NCBI RefSeq assembly: GCF_002368395.1
Contig: NZ_AP018254.1
Coordinates: 4,154,001 to 4,218,000, forward strand
DNA from: Calothrix sp. NIES-3974
GTDB lineage: Bacteria; Cyanobacteriota; Cyanobacteriia; Cyanobacteriales; Nostocaceae
Reading direction: 5' to 3'
DNA length: 64,000 nucleotides
Position 1 is the stretch's first letter, and every line of letters starts with the position of its first letter. The notes under the pieces were generated by a model, which worked only from the letters and a program-made list of their open reading frames with translations, was not told where the DNA came from and searched no databases. Below, piece after piece: positions 54,123 to 63,491 of the stretch. The position numbers and the translations under genes were made by a program.

Positions 54123-55403
54123 TTACTTTGTATTCTGTATTCTACATCCTGTATTCTCTAACTGCATTTTTTGATGATATTGTTCAACAATTTGTTGATA
54201 AAGCCGGGCTAAATTTCTACCCATTTTTTCCTGGTCAAATAACTCTCGAACTCGATTTTTAGCGGCTTGACCCATTTCTAATCTCAACTGGGGTTCATAT
54301 CCTAAACGAGTGATTGCTACTGCTAAGTCCTGTACTGTTTGTTCTGGAGTATTTGCTATGATTTTAAAACCAGTTTCTGATGTCACTTGCACACCTGGTC
54401 CTCCTAAATCTAAACATATGACTGGACGACCTGCTGCCATTGCTTCTAAACATACCCAACCACCAGAATCATGCAAACTGGGATGAATTAAAGCAATACA
54501 TTCCTTCAGTTTTTCTAAAGATTGGGAACGGGGTAATCGACCCCAAAATTTCACTTTTGTTCTCACTCCTAATTCAATTGCTAATTTTTCTAATCTTTGT
54601 CTCTCTGGTCCATCACCTAAAATCCAATATTCACTATTGGGTAGATTAGCTGTCGCAAAAGCGCGTATTCCTAAATGAAAGCCTTTCCAATGTAGTAGTC
54701 TACCCATACTCATAAATTTTGTCACCCGTTCATTAGGGATTGGATACTTACCTAAACTAATAATTTCCTGCTTTGGTAAACCTGATTCACTAATTACTTG
54801 AATATTCTTTACCCCCAGATACTGAAGACGTTTTGCTGTATCTTCAGTCGTCGCACGAACTAAACAACTTTTTGTGGCAGTAATTTTTACAAAGGGGTCA
54901 ATTTCTCCCAACCAACGCATGAAATTTCGACTTATTTCATATACCTTAGCCCTCAAACTAAAATCCTGCCAAAATGCTTTTGGTGCGGATTCACCACCTC
55001 CCACTGGACCCCAAATAAAGGGTATGGGTAAAAGGGAGAGAAAACTGGGATTAGAGTATTTGACAAAGGTGACATGGTGGGTTAAATCAAAGTGAAGGTG
55101 TTGGTGTAATTTGCGAGCAACAAAATAGGCTTGAATTTGCCAGAGATAATAATGGATTTGAATTGCCCCCGATTGCCCCCAGCGTAAACTATTCTGCCAA
55201 AATGGTAGGGTAAAGTAAACAAAATTTAAATTGGGAATTGGATGACGTGCTAATTCAGCTTCAATGATTGCTTTACTTTCATCTGGTCTAGTTAATACCC
55301 AAACTTGATGATATTTTGCAACTTCTTTAGCAACGTTCCAACCAACACCTGGTTCTGAACCACGACCAGGTTCACAGGAATAAGCAGAAATAAGTATTTT
55401 CAT
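54123..55403 (-). CDS. GT4 family glycosyltransferase
   Basis: 426 residues. The start MKILISAYSCEPGRGSEPGVGW is typical of GT4 enzymes with a glycine-rich acceptor loop. The donor site reads HDSGGWVCLEAMAAGRP, keeping the second Glu but with Asp-Ser-Gly-Gly replacing the first Glu-Gly-Phe-Gly. The last about 14 residues (after KMQLE) are encoded by GAATACAG heptamer repeats, so the natural C-terminus seems to have been extended or replaced by repeat DNA. Six bases separate it from the preceding gene, indicating one operon. Confidence 0.9.
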   Translation of the reverse strand: MKILISAYSCEPGRGSEPGVGWNVAKEVAKYHQVWVLTRPDESKAIIEAELARHPIPNLNFVYFTLPFWQNSLRWGQSGAIQIHYYLWQIQAYFVARKLHQHLHFDLTHHVTFVKYSNPSFLSLLPIPFIWGPVGGGESAPKAFWQDFSLRAKVYEISRNFMRWLGEIDPFVKITATKSCLVRATTEDTAKRLQYLGVKNIQVISESGLPKQEIISLGKYPIPNERVTKFMSMGRLLHWKGFHLGIRAFATANLPNSEYWILGDGPERQRLEKLAIELGVRTKVKFWGRLPRSQSLEKLKECIALIHPSLHDSGGWVCLEAMAAGRPVICLDLGGPGVQVTSETGFKIIANTPEQTVQDLAVAITRLGYEPQLRLEMGQAAKNRVRELFDQEKMGRNLARLYQQIVEQYHQKMQLENTGCRIQNTK

Positions 55404-55409
55404 ATCACA

Positions 55410-56525
55410 TCACACCTGATTCATGATAACTTTTTCGTAGGTAAAAGCTATTTTTTCAGCAATAAATTCCCAGTGAAAATTTTTGACTCTAGATAAACTT
55501 TCTGTCACTAATTTGCGATAATATATTTGGTCATGGTGTAAGGAGAAAATGGCTGATGCAATTTCTTCCGGATTAGTTGGATTTACTAGTATACCTGCAT
55601 TTCCGACTACTTCTGGCATTGCGGAGGTATTGGAGGTAATTACGGGTGTTCCGCAAGCCATTGCTTCAATTAATGTAATGCCAAAACCTTCGTGTAACGA
55701 TGGTGCTAATAAAATATCGGCTGCATTATACAATTTGAGCAGAAGGGCTTTATTTGGTTGTCCTAGATAATGAATATTATCCTCTAGTTTGTGGTTGGAA
55801 ATAAATTGTTTTTGCACTTCTGTAAAATCAGAACCGACTTTCCAAAATTTATATAGTAATCCTTGGGATTTCACTATTTTTAGTGCTTGTAAAATGGTGG
55901 AAAGATTTTTACGTGGATGATTACTACCAACATTTAATAAACAAAGGGTTTCTGGAGAAATTCCCTGTTGTTGACGAAAAGCATGAATTTCTGTCACCGA
56001 TAATTGGCGAAAAATCGGATCGACGGTGTTGGGAATGACGGTAATTTGCTGTGGTTGAATGTTTAAAATATTTACTGCATCTTTGGCTGTCACTTGGGAA
56101 ACGGTAATAATATGGTTAGCATTGCGCATAGATTTGACTGAGTTCATCCACATAATGTCACTAAGTATTGGCACTTTCAAAGAACTTTGGAGATTCTCAC
56201 GATAGAAAAAGTTAATTAAATCATGACAAGTAACAATAACTGGCTTCCCTGTTTTTTTTAACCAATTAACTATGTGTCCTTCGCTATGGTCAATAACATG
56301 AAAGATATCGGCAGAATGCTGTCTAACTGTTTGGGGAAAATGCCAAAATCGTTCATAAAATTTCCTTCCTCGTACCCATAAAGACGAATTATTACAATCA
56401 AAGGGATAGGGTGCTAATTCAATAATTTCCCAATCTGGCCTCACTGTTTTTAAAGCCAAGATAATACTGTCTGCATACACATCCATGCTGAAGTTAGGAA
56501 TTGTCCGGGTGATAGCTATTCGCAT
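55410..56525 (-). CDS. GT4 family glycosyltransferase
   Basis: 371 residues from MRIAITRTIPNF at 56525. It has the full GT4 C-lobe pattern: LLNVGSNHPRKNLSTIL, the LGQPNKALLLKLYNAADILLAPS stretch, and HEGFGITLIEAMACGTPVITSN with both glutamates. It resembles mannosyl- or other hexosyltransferases of polysaccharide clusters; the sugar cannot be specified. Very close to the following gene (6 bases), so co-expressed. Confidence 0.93.
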   Translation of the reverse strand: MRIAITRTIPNFSMDVYADSIILALKTVRPDWEIIELAPYPFDCNNSSLWVRGRKFYERFWHFPQTVRQHSADIFHVIDHSEGHIVNWLKKTGKPVIVTCHDLINFFYRENLQSSLKVPILSDIMWMNSVKSMRNANHIITVSQVTAKDAVNILNIQPQQITVIPNTVDPIFRQLSVTEIHAFRQQQGISPETLCLLNVGSNHPRKNLSTILQALKIVKSQGLLYKFWKVGSDFTEVQKQFISNHKLEDNIHYLGQPNKALLLKLYNAADILLAPSLHEGFGITLIEAMACGTPVITSNTSAMPEVVGNAGILVNPTNPEEIASAIFSLHHDQIYYRKLVTESLSRVKNFHWEFIAEKIAFTYEKVIMNQV

Positions 56526-56755
56526 TGTTTGAGAAGACAAAAACTGATGGTGGAAAATTGAAAGTATGTTGCGTCAAGACGTAGAGATGCTAAAAATTAT
56601 TCATGTGTAATGGTCATACTAGTTTGTTGTGCATTTAAGTTGCATCTTCACTACTTTTAATGGATAACTGTTAACAGTAGATCAAGTAGTTAGGTGATTT
56701 GTGTGAGTTTTAGATGACTGGACTTGATATCATTGACTGATGTAGTAGCGGGAAG

Positions 56756-58018
56756 TTAATCTAGGAGAATATTTTTGGTTGATGTTGGGTAATTCCAGTT
56801 AGTATCACTTCTGTTCGGTTTTTGTTTTTGGCAATTAATTTTACTAACTATTTCCTTAAATGCACTGACTTCACAGTTGAGGTCTTGCTGAGAAAAAACA
56901 GTTTGCGCATGTTGAGCATAAAGTTGACGAGTGTGTTGGTTAGTCATTTCTAAAATGCTTGCTGTGAGTTGATTTACTTGACCACTGGGATAAACCAGAC
57001 CGTTATAACGATGCTGAACTGTATCACTGTAACCCCAATTTCCACAGCGATCGCTTAATATAATTGGACAACCAGCAGCCATTGCTTCCGATATCACTAG
57101 GGGATGGGGGTCGATTTTAGAAGTAGAAATAAATACATCCAAAGCTGCGTAGTAGAGGGGTAATTTACTCTGGTTGATAAAACCGATATTAATAACCTCC
57201 TGATTCATGGTTGCAAGTCGCTGATTGATTTGTGGTTCTAATTCCCCTCCCCCAATCATGATTCCCCGAACCCGTGGATCGATTTTGTGTGCTTGTGCGA
57301 TCGCGTCGATAAATTCCCAAGGGTTTTTACGTTCAATGTATTTCCCCGCAAAACCGTAGAGAATTGTTTCCCCATCCCAACTCAGTTGTTGACGAATTTT
57401 GGCTATTTCAGCTTGATTTTGATTAATGGTCTGCTCAAAGCGATCGCGATCAACGGGATAACAACCACGGACTATTTTGTCTTGACTGACACCGTAATGA
57501 CGCAGATATATTTCGTTATGGTCTCCACTGGAAATCCAATGGTCAACTAAACCATACATCCACGGGTACAATGCACATACTACTAGTTTACGTAACCGAC
57601 TGAATTCACTATCGGTAATAATTGTGGCATCGTTTTGCATGATTACAGGAATACCTCGCAGTTTACACAGTAAAACGGCTAAACGATAGGAGTAGGTATA
57701 AAAGCTGGATATAAACACCGCATCAAAGTTTTTCGGGTGTAACCAAGCAAATAATTCTGGGTTGAATAATTCTCGCTTGATTGTGGTAGTGATATTTCCA
57801 GTGATATCTTTTAAAAATTTATACTCATAATTACTCAGTAAATCCACGTCCCAGGGTTGATGACTTCCTAATAAGCGATCGCCTCCAACTTGATTTTCAT
57901 TGCAAAGATACAATGCGGTGACGGAAATGTTCGGTTCTTGATTGAGTTTTTGCCACAATGGAGCATGATGTTGGGTGGGGTGAGTAAAGACAATTCCGAG
58001 ACGAAATTTTTGATTCAT
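56756..58018 (-). CDS. GT4-like glycosyltransferase
   Basis: 420 residues. The N-terminus FRLGIVFTHPTQHHAPLWQKL and the Glu-containing C-lobe motif DPHPLVISEAMAAGCPIILSD mark a GT-B enzyme of the GT4 type; the first Glu of the E-x7-E motif is not conserved. YGFAGKYIERKNPWEFIDAI is the usual beta strand after the hinge. HIP1 octamers occur inside the gene. A 215-bp gap to the next gene of the cluster contains no recognisable element. Confidence 0.87.
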   Translation of the reverse strand: MNQKFRLGIVFTHPTQHHAPLWQKLNQEPNISVTALYLCNENQVGGDRLLGSHQPWDVDLLSNYEYKFLKDITGNITTTIKRELFNPELFAWLHPKNFDAVFISSFYTYSYRLAVLLCKLRGIPVIMQNDATIITDSEFSRLRKLVVCALYPWMYGLVDHWISSGDHNEIYLRHYGVSQDKIVRGCYPVDRDRFEQTINQNQAEIAKIRQQLSWDGETILYGFAGKYIERKNPWEFIDAIAQAHKIDPRVRGIMIGGGELEPQINQRLATMNQEVINIGFINQSKLPLYYAALDVFISTSKIDPHPLVISEAMAAGCPIILSDRCGNWGYSDTVQHRYNGLVYPSGQVNQLTASILEMTNQHTRQLYAQHAQTVFSQQDLNCEVSAFKEIVSKINCQKQKPNRSDTNWNYPTSTKNILLD

Positions 58019-58075
58019 GGATTTTTTGGTGGTTGAATTTTAATGATTTAAATTAGTTTATTTTGAATTTATTCA

Positions 58076-59047
58076 TCATTTTTTACCAAATATTCTGAAT
58101 TTGTAGTAATAGTATTTAGCGATAAAGTTGATTTTAAATTTTTCTAACCAGGAACAGGAAACTAGGTAATTATGAATAGCTTGAAGATTCTCCCGATTAT
58201 TCTCACCATCAATCCAATGATAGGCAATTCCTAATGCTACCATTTTATTCGCAAATTTCCGAAATTCTGGGAATTTATCTTGAATCCAAATACCTGTATA
58301 AATAAACTTTCTCCCCTTCAAGTATTCCCTGTCTGTTCTCAAAGTTGCCGCATTATTATTATGGATTTTTTGTAATGTTAACTCATCTTGGAGTATTACC
58401 CCTTTACTCAGTCCTAATGCCATAAATTTTAGATAATAGTCGGTACTTTTAATAATTTCTGATGTTGGCATTGGCAGAATATTTTCTAATAACGAACGCC
58501 GAAAACAAAGAGCAGAAGAAGGGGGTATACTAGGAGGTATTTTTCCAGCCTTGATGAGATTTCTAAAGTCACATTCTTTGGTAAAATACTTTTCTGTCAC
58601 ACTCCATTTTAAGGGCTGGTTATTGATATCTATCAATTGCACACTGTGGAAACACCAACCTATTTCTTGAGAGTAATTAAAAACTTCCACAATCTTGGCA
58701 ATTTTATCTCTGACAAATAAATCATCCGAGTCCAAAAAACAAATTATTTCCCCTCGACTGACTGCAAAACCTGTATTATAAACTGATGGTTGTCCACCAT
58801 TTTGTTTAAATACGGGAATTATCCGACTTCCATATTGATTGATTATATCTCTGGATTTATCATTTGAACCATCATCAATCACAATAATTTCCAGATTCCC
58901 ATAGGTCTGATTGATAACACTTTCAATTGCATCACCAACAAATTGCTCGTAGTTATAGTTACCAATTATTACACTGACTAAGGGGTGTTGAAAAACAGAT
59001 AAGCCGTTTCGAGAATTATCTAGCTGAGAAATGGATGTCATGGTCAA
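58076..59047 (-). CDS. GT2 family glycosyltransferase
   Basis: 323 residues. GT-A fold: VSVIIGNYNYEQFVGDAIESVINQTYGNLEIIVIDDGS, then CFLDSDDLFV as the metal-binding DxD equivalent, and an acceptor region with no membrane segment. Substrate unknown. Gene start is MTMTSISQL at 59047 or the Met at 59041. Upstream lies a 191-bp gap filled by a mobile repeat (copy E), which may weaken read-through from the genes before it. Confidence 0.92.
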   Translation of the reverse strand: MTMTSISQLDNSRNGLSVFQHPLVSVIIGNYNYEQFVGDAIESVINQTYGNLEIIVIDDGSNDKSRDIINQYGSRIIPVFKQNGGQPSVYNTGFAVSRGEIICFLDSDDLFVRDKIAKIVEVFNYSQEIGWCFHSVQLIDINNQPLKWSVTEKYFTKECDFRNLIKAGKIPPSIPPSSALCFRRSLLENILPMPTSEIIKSTDYYLKFMALGLSKGVILQDELTLQKIHNNNAATLRTDREYLKGRKFIYTGIWIQDKFPEFRKFANKMVALGIAYHWIDGENNRENLQAIHNYLVSCSWLEKFKINFIAKYYYYKFRIFGKK

Positions 59048-59087
59048 ATTAATTCATTAATTAGAGGTCTGATTGCTGAATAGATTA

Positions 59088-59196
59088 ACCTGGATTTATT
59101 ACGAGTAAGTTGTAAGCCTTGAGTAACGGATTGATTTTCCTTCTACAGACTATCCCTGTGAGGTTTAAGGTTTAGTATCTAACAAGGGGTTCTCAA
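59088..59196 (+). mobile_element. Roughly 110-bp repeat family, copy E (far end degraded)
   Basis: Starts ACCTGGATTTATTACGAG after TA (59086-59087), contains GTAAGTTGTAAGCCTTGAG and TAACGGATTGATTTTCC, nearly identical to copy B over some 45 bp; the other end (GGGGTTCTCAAAGGT) is uncertain. Located between two GT2 genes of the polysaccharide cluster. Confidence 0.6.
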
Positions 59197-59238
59197 AGGT
59201 GCAGAGTAATCGAAAATCAAAAATCCAAAATAGTACAA

Positions 59239-60150
59239 CTATCCCCTTTGGGTATCAGCACCTAAATAGAGACGAATTTTTTCGATAATTACTATATATC
59301 TGGCAAAAAACATCACGCGAATAAACTTGATTTTTTCCGAAATAGTTCGCAAATTTTCATTAGTCCAAGCACGATATAAACTTCTCAAGGGGGGTTTAAA
59401 GGTCCCTAATAAATCTACCATAATATCGACTAATGATGGATTATTATTCATCATCCTATCAAAGCTTCCTCCAACTAAACGACTAATTCGTTTACGTAGC
59501 TGGGAAAAAGAGTGTCGTGCTGGATGAAAAACATAGGCATTTTCTGCATAAACCTGTTGAAAACCCGCTTGATATACCCTTTCTCCCCATTCGTGATCGC
59601 CTCCTGATTTCAGAGTACTATCAAAGTCACCTACTTGTTCGATTACATGTTTAAATGTAAATAGGTTTGCCGTCATTCCAAAGTGATATTTTTGTAGTTT
59701 TTCTCGTTGAAAGAAATTCAACTCAATCTTTTCAAATAGTTCTACTGCTGTTAGTCGTTGCGGGTTTTTAAAAAATAGCTTAATTTCACCTGCTACTAAT
59801 CCACAATTGGGAGTATTTAATAGTTTTTCTACACCATTTTCTAGCCAGTTTTCCCCAGGAATACAATCAGCATCGGTAAAGGCAATGATTTCCCCTTTTG
59901 CGAGGGATATACCTTTATTTCTTGCTGCGTAGGAACCTGGTTGACTTTCATAGGTTAATTTTACCTGCGCAAATTGATTCACAACACTTTCTACGTCTTG
60001 AGTTGACCCATTGTCAATGACGATGATTTCGGATAATTCCTGGGGATAGGTTTGTCTTTGTAGTGCTTCTAAGCAAATTTGCAAATGTTCATTATCGTTA
60101 AACACGGGAATAATAACGGACACAAATTGACGGTGATTGTAGTAATTCAT
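59239..60150 (-). CDS. GT2 family glycosyltransferase
   Basis: 303 residues. VSVIIPVFNDNEHLQICLEALQRQTYP, VIDNGSTQDVE and AFTDADCIPGENWLENG (DxD) identify the GT-A domain. GDFDSTLKSGGDHEWGERVYQAGFQQVYAENAYVFHPARHSFSQLRKR (in parts) is the typical ED-x-E/W region with HPARHS. Closest to mycofactocin/EPS-type GT2 proteins of unknown sugar. Start MNYYNHRQF. 49 bases after the previous gene. Confidence 0.92.
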   Translation of the reverse strand: MNYYNHRQFVSVIIPVFNDNEHLQICLEALQRQTYPQELSEIIVIDNGSTQDVESVVNQFAQVKLTYESQPGSYAARNKGISLAKGEIIAFTDADCIPGENWLENGVEKLLNTPNCGLVAGEIKLFFKNPQRLTAVELFEKIELNFFQREKLQKYHFGMTANLFTFKHVIEQVGDFDSTLKSGGDHEWGERVYQAGFQQVYAENAYVFHPARHSFSQLRKRISRLVGGSFDRMMNNNPSLVDIMVDLLGTFKPPLRSLYRAWTNENLRTISEKIKFIRVMFFARYIVIIEKIRLYLGADTQRG

Positions 60151-60199
60151 AGCTAAATTCTCATGATTGTATAAATCTAGTTATTTTCATCAGAAGATA

Positions 60200-61441
60200 T
60201 TAGAGTTTTTCATAGATATCAACTAATTCCTGATTGAGAAGAATCTGATTATGATTTTCTTCAATAAATTTTCGTCCAGCATGACCTATCTTTTCCCAAA
60301 CTTGAGGATTTTCAATTAAATATTTGATTTTTTGACTCAAGCCTTCTACATCTTTTTCTGGTACTAAAAAGCCAGTCACTCCATCTTTCACTAATTCGGG
60401 GATACCACTATGTAAAGTACTAACTACAGGAATTCCCATTGCCATTGCTTCCATTAACACTACTGGAATACCTTCTTGATCACCTTCTCTACTTGTGATG
60501 CTTGGAGCGATTAAAATCTGACTTTGGTTCAGAATTTCGCGAATTTCGCTCTGCTCTTTCCAACCTAATAGCTCAATCTTGTCTACAATATTTAGTTCCT
60601 GAATCAGTACTTGCAAACTTTCTTTTAAGCAGCCATCACCAATTATTTTGTAGCAGATTTTAGGATGGGTTGAAGCTAACTGAGCAACTGCGCGAATACC
60701 GTATTCTACACCTTTTTTTTCCACTAAACGGGCAATTGTCAGAATTTGAATGGGTTGAGAATGGTGATATTGACGAGGGGTAAAAGTGAATTTTTCACAG
60801 TTTACTCCCATGCGATGTACTCTAATTTTATCCTGTTTACATCCTAACTCAATTAGTTGATTTTGCCAATGTTTACTAATGGGTAAAAATAAGTCTCCTT
60901 GCGCGAATAATTGCTGATAGACGGTAGCACCATATTTACTAATATATTTAGTTATATCATAGCCATGAAAAGATGTAATTAATTTACCTGTGATTAAGCC
61001 CATTCTTTTCAAAGCTAGACCTTTAATTCCATTAGGACCAAAATGACAGTGGATAATATCATAATTTTGTGGGAATATATTAGTGAAAAATGGACTAGCC
61101 AAGTAGGGTAGGAACCAAATTGGTAAGCCATTGGTTTTGAGAGCAGAAATATTTCGATAAAGCTGATTGAGAACATGGGGAGATTTGCAGATACCTTGAA
61201 GCAAAAGATGTAAACTTTTACATAAGGTGACTGGATGGTGTTGACTAGGTTGGGGAAAATAGCTAGTACGTAATAATAAATTATATTTGTTTACATCGTC
61301 ATGTATTGTCATTTCCTGAGATGGATTCGCATATATATCCACGTCATACCCATAGGCAATTAAAGCAGTAATTTGATTTAAAATAAAAGTCTGGGATAGG
61401 ACGGGAAAGTTATCGACGATAAAGGCTATTCTTTTTTTCAT
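60200..61441 (-). CDS. GT4 family glycosyltransferase (colanic-acid-type)
   Basis: 413 residues. RIAFIVDNFPVLSQTFILNQI is the start of the WcaL/colanic-acid-type GT4 subgroup, CHFGPNGIKGLAL and TSFHGYDITKYI are its N-lobe marks, and REGDQEGIPVVLMEAMAMGIPVVST is the donor site with both glutamates. Tandem TAGGGAA heptamers lie just upstream of the start, so its ribosome site is poor. The gap to the flippase gene (231 bp) contains a 90-bp repeat copy. Confidence 0.93.
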   Translation of the reverse strand: MKKRIAFIVDNFPVLSQTFILNQITALIAYGYDVDIYANPSQEMTIHDDVNKYNLLLRTSYFPQPSQHHPVTLCKSLHLLLQGICKSPHVLNQLYRNISALKTNGLPIWFLPYLASPFFTNIFPQNYDIIHCHFGPNGIKGLALKRMGLITGKLITSFHGYDITKYISKYGATVYQQLFAQGDLFLPISKHWQNQLIELGCKQDKIRVHRMGVNCEKFTFTPRQYHHSQPIQILTIARLVEKKGVEYGIRAVAQLASTHPKICYKIIGDGCLKESLQVLIQELNIVDKIELLGWKEQSEIREILNQSQILIAPSITSREGDQEGIPVVLMEAMAMGIPVVSTLHSGIPELVKDGVTGFLVPEKDVEGLSQKIKYLIENPQVWEKIGHAGRKFIEENHNQILLNQELVDIYEKL

Positions 61442-61455
61442 GATTGTGTTGCCTA

Positions 61456-61490
61456 TAGGGAATAGGGAATAGGGAATAGAGAGTAGGGAT
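61456..61490 (+). repeat. Heptamer tandem repeat TAGGGAA
   Basis: Three TAGGGAA units (61456-61476), then TAGAGAG and TAGGGA. A short tandemly repeated repetitive (STRR) sequence; single or paired units of the same kind occur in many gaps of the window. Confidence 0.85.
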
Positions 61491-61569
61491 AAGTTATTTT
61501 CTTTCTTGTTTGTCTATGTCTAAAACAATATGGTGGACTGACTTGTAAATAGGGTATAGGAAGTACATG

Positions 61570-61662
61570 TAATATCGATTATTTTGTACTTTGCAATAAA
61601 TGAAACAAGAATAATCAATGGTTATAGCCTCTGATATATAGCAAGCATTAGCATAAACGATG
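61570..61662 (+). repeat. 90-bp repeat family, copy 3
   Basis: TAATATCGATTAT, TGTACTTTG, AATAAATGAAACAAG, AATAATCAATGG and GCATTAGC follow in the order of copy 1 at 21935. It separates the flippase gene from the next glycosyltransferase gene. Confidence 0.75.
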
Positions 61663-61672
61663 TAAGTTATTC

Positions 61673-63175
61673 CTACTTTGCTTTGAATTTTCCTAATAAC
61701 TGAAGGTACATACTACTGTGATTAAACACATAAAACATGAATAATAAATAGACAACTGTCATCACACAGCAATAAATAATTAAGGCAATCCCCATTGGTA
61801 AATAAACGCCGATTATGGTTTTTAAAAACAATACAGTTGCACCGGCAACTATACACGCAGTCAATATTTCTCGCACTGTTTTTATCACATCAAATACGGT
61901 AATTGATGTACCACGTGTAGCAAAATAAATGCAGGGGAAAACCTGTAACAGCATGACTATTCCATAGGATAAAGCAACCCCATAGGCTTGATATGGTAAA
62001 CCAATTAGGAAAGATATCACCACCAAACTGGAATAAAATACCCCCCATTTCAACATGCGATCGCTTTTTCCCCTGCTAATATACAACCAACCCGTCGTAT
62101 TACAAATTGGCTGAAATAAAGCCGAAATACTCAAAATCCGAAACAACTTAATCGCATCACCCCACTGAGAACCTAAAATCGTTCCAATCAACTCTTCCGA
62201 TACCACAATCATCAAAGTCGTAATCGGCATAGTTAAAAATGCGATCGCAGATAAAGCTTTGAGATAATAGTCACGAAATTTATCTGGTTCGTTTTGTAAC
62301 CTACTTAAACTGGGAATCGCCACATTCGTAATCGGTACATTGATTTGATTCAAGGGTAAAAGTAGTAATTGATATGCTTTAGCATACTGTCCCAATTGTT
62401 GCGCACCCCAATATCTCCCAATCAGGATGTTATCTAAATGACGGGCAAAGTAATTCACGATACTAAAACCCGTTAAGTGTCCGCCAAACACCAGCAGAGA
62501 ACGCACTCCGACTCGACGTGTAGGTAAACCAGGTCGCCATTGACAAGTAATCCACACACCGATAGTATTAACTGTGGCGTTAACTAGGGGCATAATCACC
62601 AATGCCCAATAACCCCATCCATACCAAGCAGCAACAATTGCACAGATAATCCCCAGTAGGTTTGAGCAGACATCATTAACCATCAGTACTCGATACTGCA
62701 TTTGGCGATTCAGTAAAGCCGAGTGCTGAATCCCCAGACCACTGATAATAAAACCAGCAGCTAAAGCCAAGGTAATTGCCATTAAACGGGGTTCTTGATA
62801 AAAAGAACTAATTAGCGGTGCGATCGCAATTGAGATGATGGCTGTAACTCCACTCAGTCCCAGATTCACCCAAAATAGGGTACTGACTTGTTGATGATTA
62901 ATCTCATCCTTTTGGATAGTTGCCATTGATAGACCTAGGTCTTTAAATAGGGTGACAAAGCCTGTTACTGCCGTCACCATCCCCACTAAACCGTAATCCT
63001 GGGGTGTGAGTAATCGTCCTAACAGCATATTTGAACCAAGAGTCAAACTGAATTTCAGTATTTGTGCAAGCATGGTGATTGCACCACCTCTGACTGAGCG
63101 ACTTTTTAAATCTGCTTTCAGATGGTCAGTGGTGAAATACTGTTCATGTTTGATTTGAGGGGAAAGATTTTTCAT
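61673..63175 (-). CDS. Wzx-type flippase (lipopolysaccharide/EPS repeat-unit translocase)
   Basis: 500 residues with about twelve to fourteen transmembrane helices. SVRGGAITMLAQILKFSLTLGSNMLLGRLLTPQDYGLVGMV is the hallmark N-terminus of the WzxC/Polysacc_synt_3 branch of the MOP superfamily. It would flip undecaprenyl-linked repeat units made by the cluster's glycosyltransferases. A C-terminal helix pair ends VLFKTIIGVYLPMG-like and VFNHSSMYLQLLGKF. The presence of both a flippase and a polymerase with a Wzc kinase supports a Wzx/Wzy route. Confidence 0.93.
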   Translation of the reverse strand: MKNLSPQIKHEQYFTTDHLKADLKSRSVRGGAITMLAQILKFSLTLGSNMLLGRLLTPQDYGLVGMVTAVTGFVTLFKDLGLSMATIQKDEINHQQVSTLFWVNLGLSGVTAIISIAIAPLISSFYQEPRLMAITLALAAGFIISGLGIQHSALLNRQMQYRVLMVNDVCSNLLGIICAIVAAWYGWGYWALVIMPLVNATVNTIGVWITCQWRPGLPTRRVGVRSLLVFGGHLTGFSIVNYFARHLDNILIGRYWGAQQLGQYAKAYQLLLLPLNQINVPITNVAIPSLSRLQNEPDKFRDYYLKALSAIAFLTMPITTLMIVVSEELIGTILGSQWGDAIKLFRILSISALFQPICNTTGWLYISRGKSDRMLKWGVFYSSLVVISFLIGLPYQAYGVALSYGIVMLLQVFPCIYFATRGTSITVFDVIKTVREILTACIVAGATVLFLKTIIGVYLPMGIALIIYCCVMTVVYLLFMFYVFNHSSMYLQLLGKFKAK

Positions 63176-63491
63176 GAACTCCTAGCTTGTAAATAGAGTT
63201 AGTAGGGAGTGGGGAGCAGGAATGATTTTTTCATGGTTTGGTTATTGACAAGTGTTCATGGAAAATTACTGATAAAAGAGGTAATAAGTGATAAAAATTA
63301 TATTCCTTATTTACCAGTATAACCAATCATAAATATTTCCAATTTTTCAATATTTAATTAATGATTCTGCTCCGTAATTCCTAATTCAAAATCCATAGAC
63401 GCGCTGGCGAAAGCCATGCCTATAGGCTAGCGGAGCGACCGAAGGATAATCCAAAATCCAAAATCCAAAATCCAAAATCTAAAATCTTCCC
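63176..63491. other. Intergenic region with heptamer repeats and palindromic module
   Basis: 63387-63485 contains, inverted, the CTTCGGTCG ... GCGTCTATGG module seen at 29161-29220, here enlarged by a GCCTATAGGC palindrome. Five ATCCAAA-type heptamers lie at 63449-63483. No gene. Confidence 0.6.
63449..63483 (+). repeat. Heptamer tandem repeat ATCCAAA
   Basis: Four exact ATCCAAA units and one ATCTAAA. Inverse of the TTTTGGAT units that follow several genes in this window (ctpC region, ridA, kinase, MCP). Confidence 0.9.

Noticed and set aside
61456-63483. CRISPR array
   Set aside because: The repeats are contiguous heptamers (TAGGGAA, ATCCAAA) without spacers.
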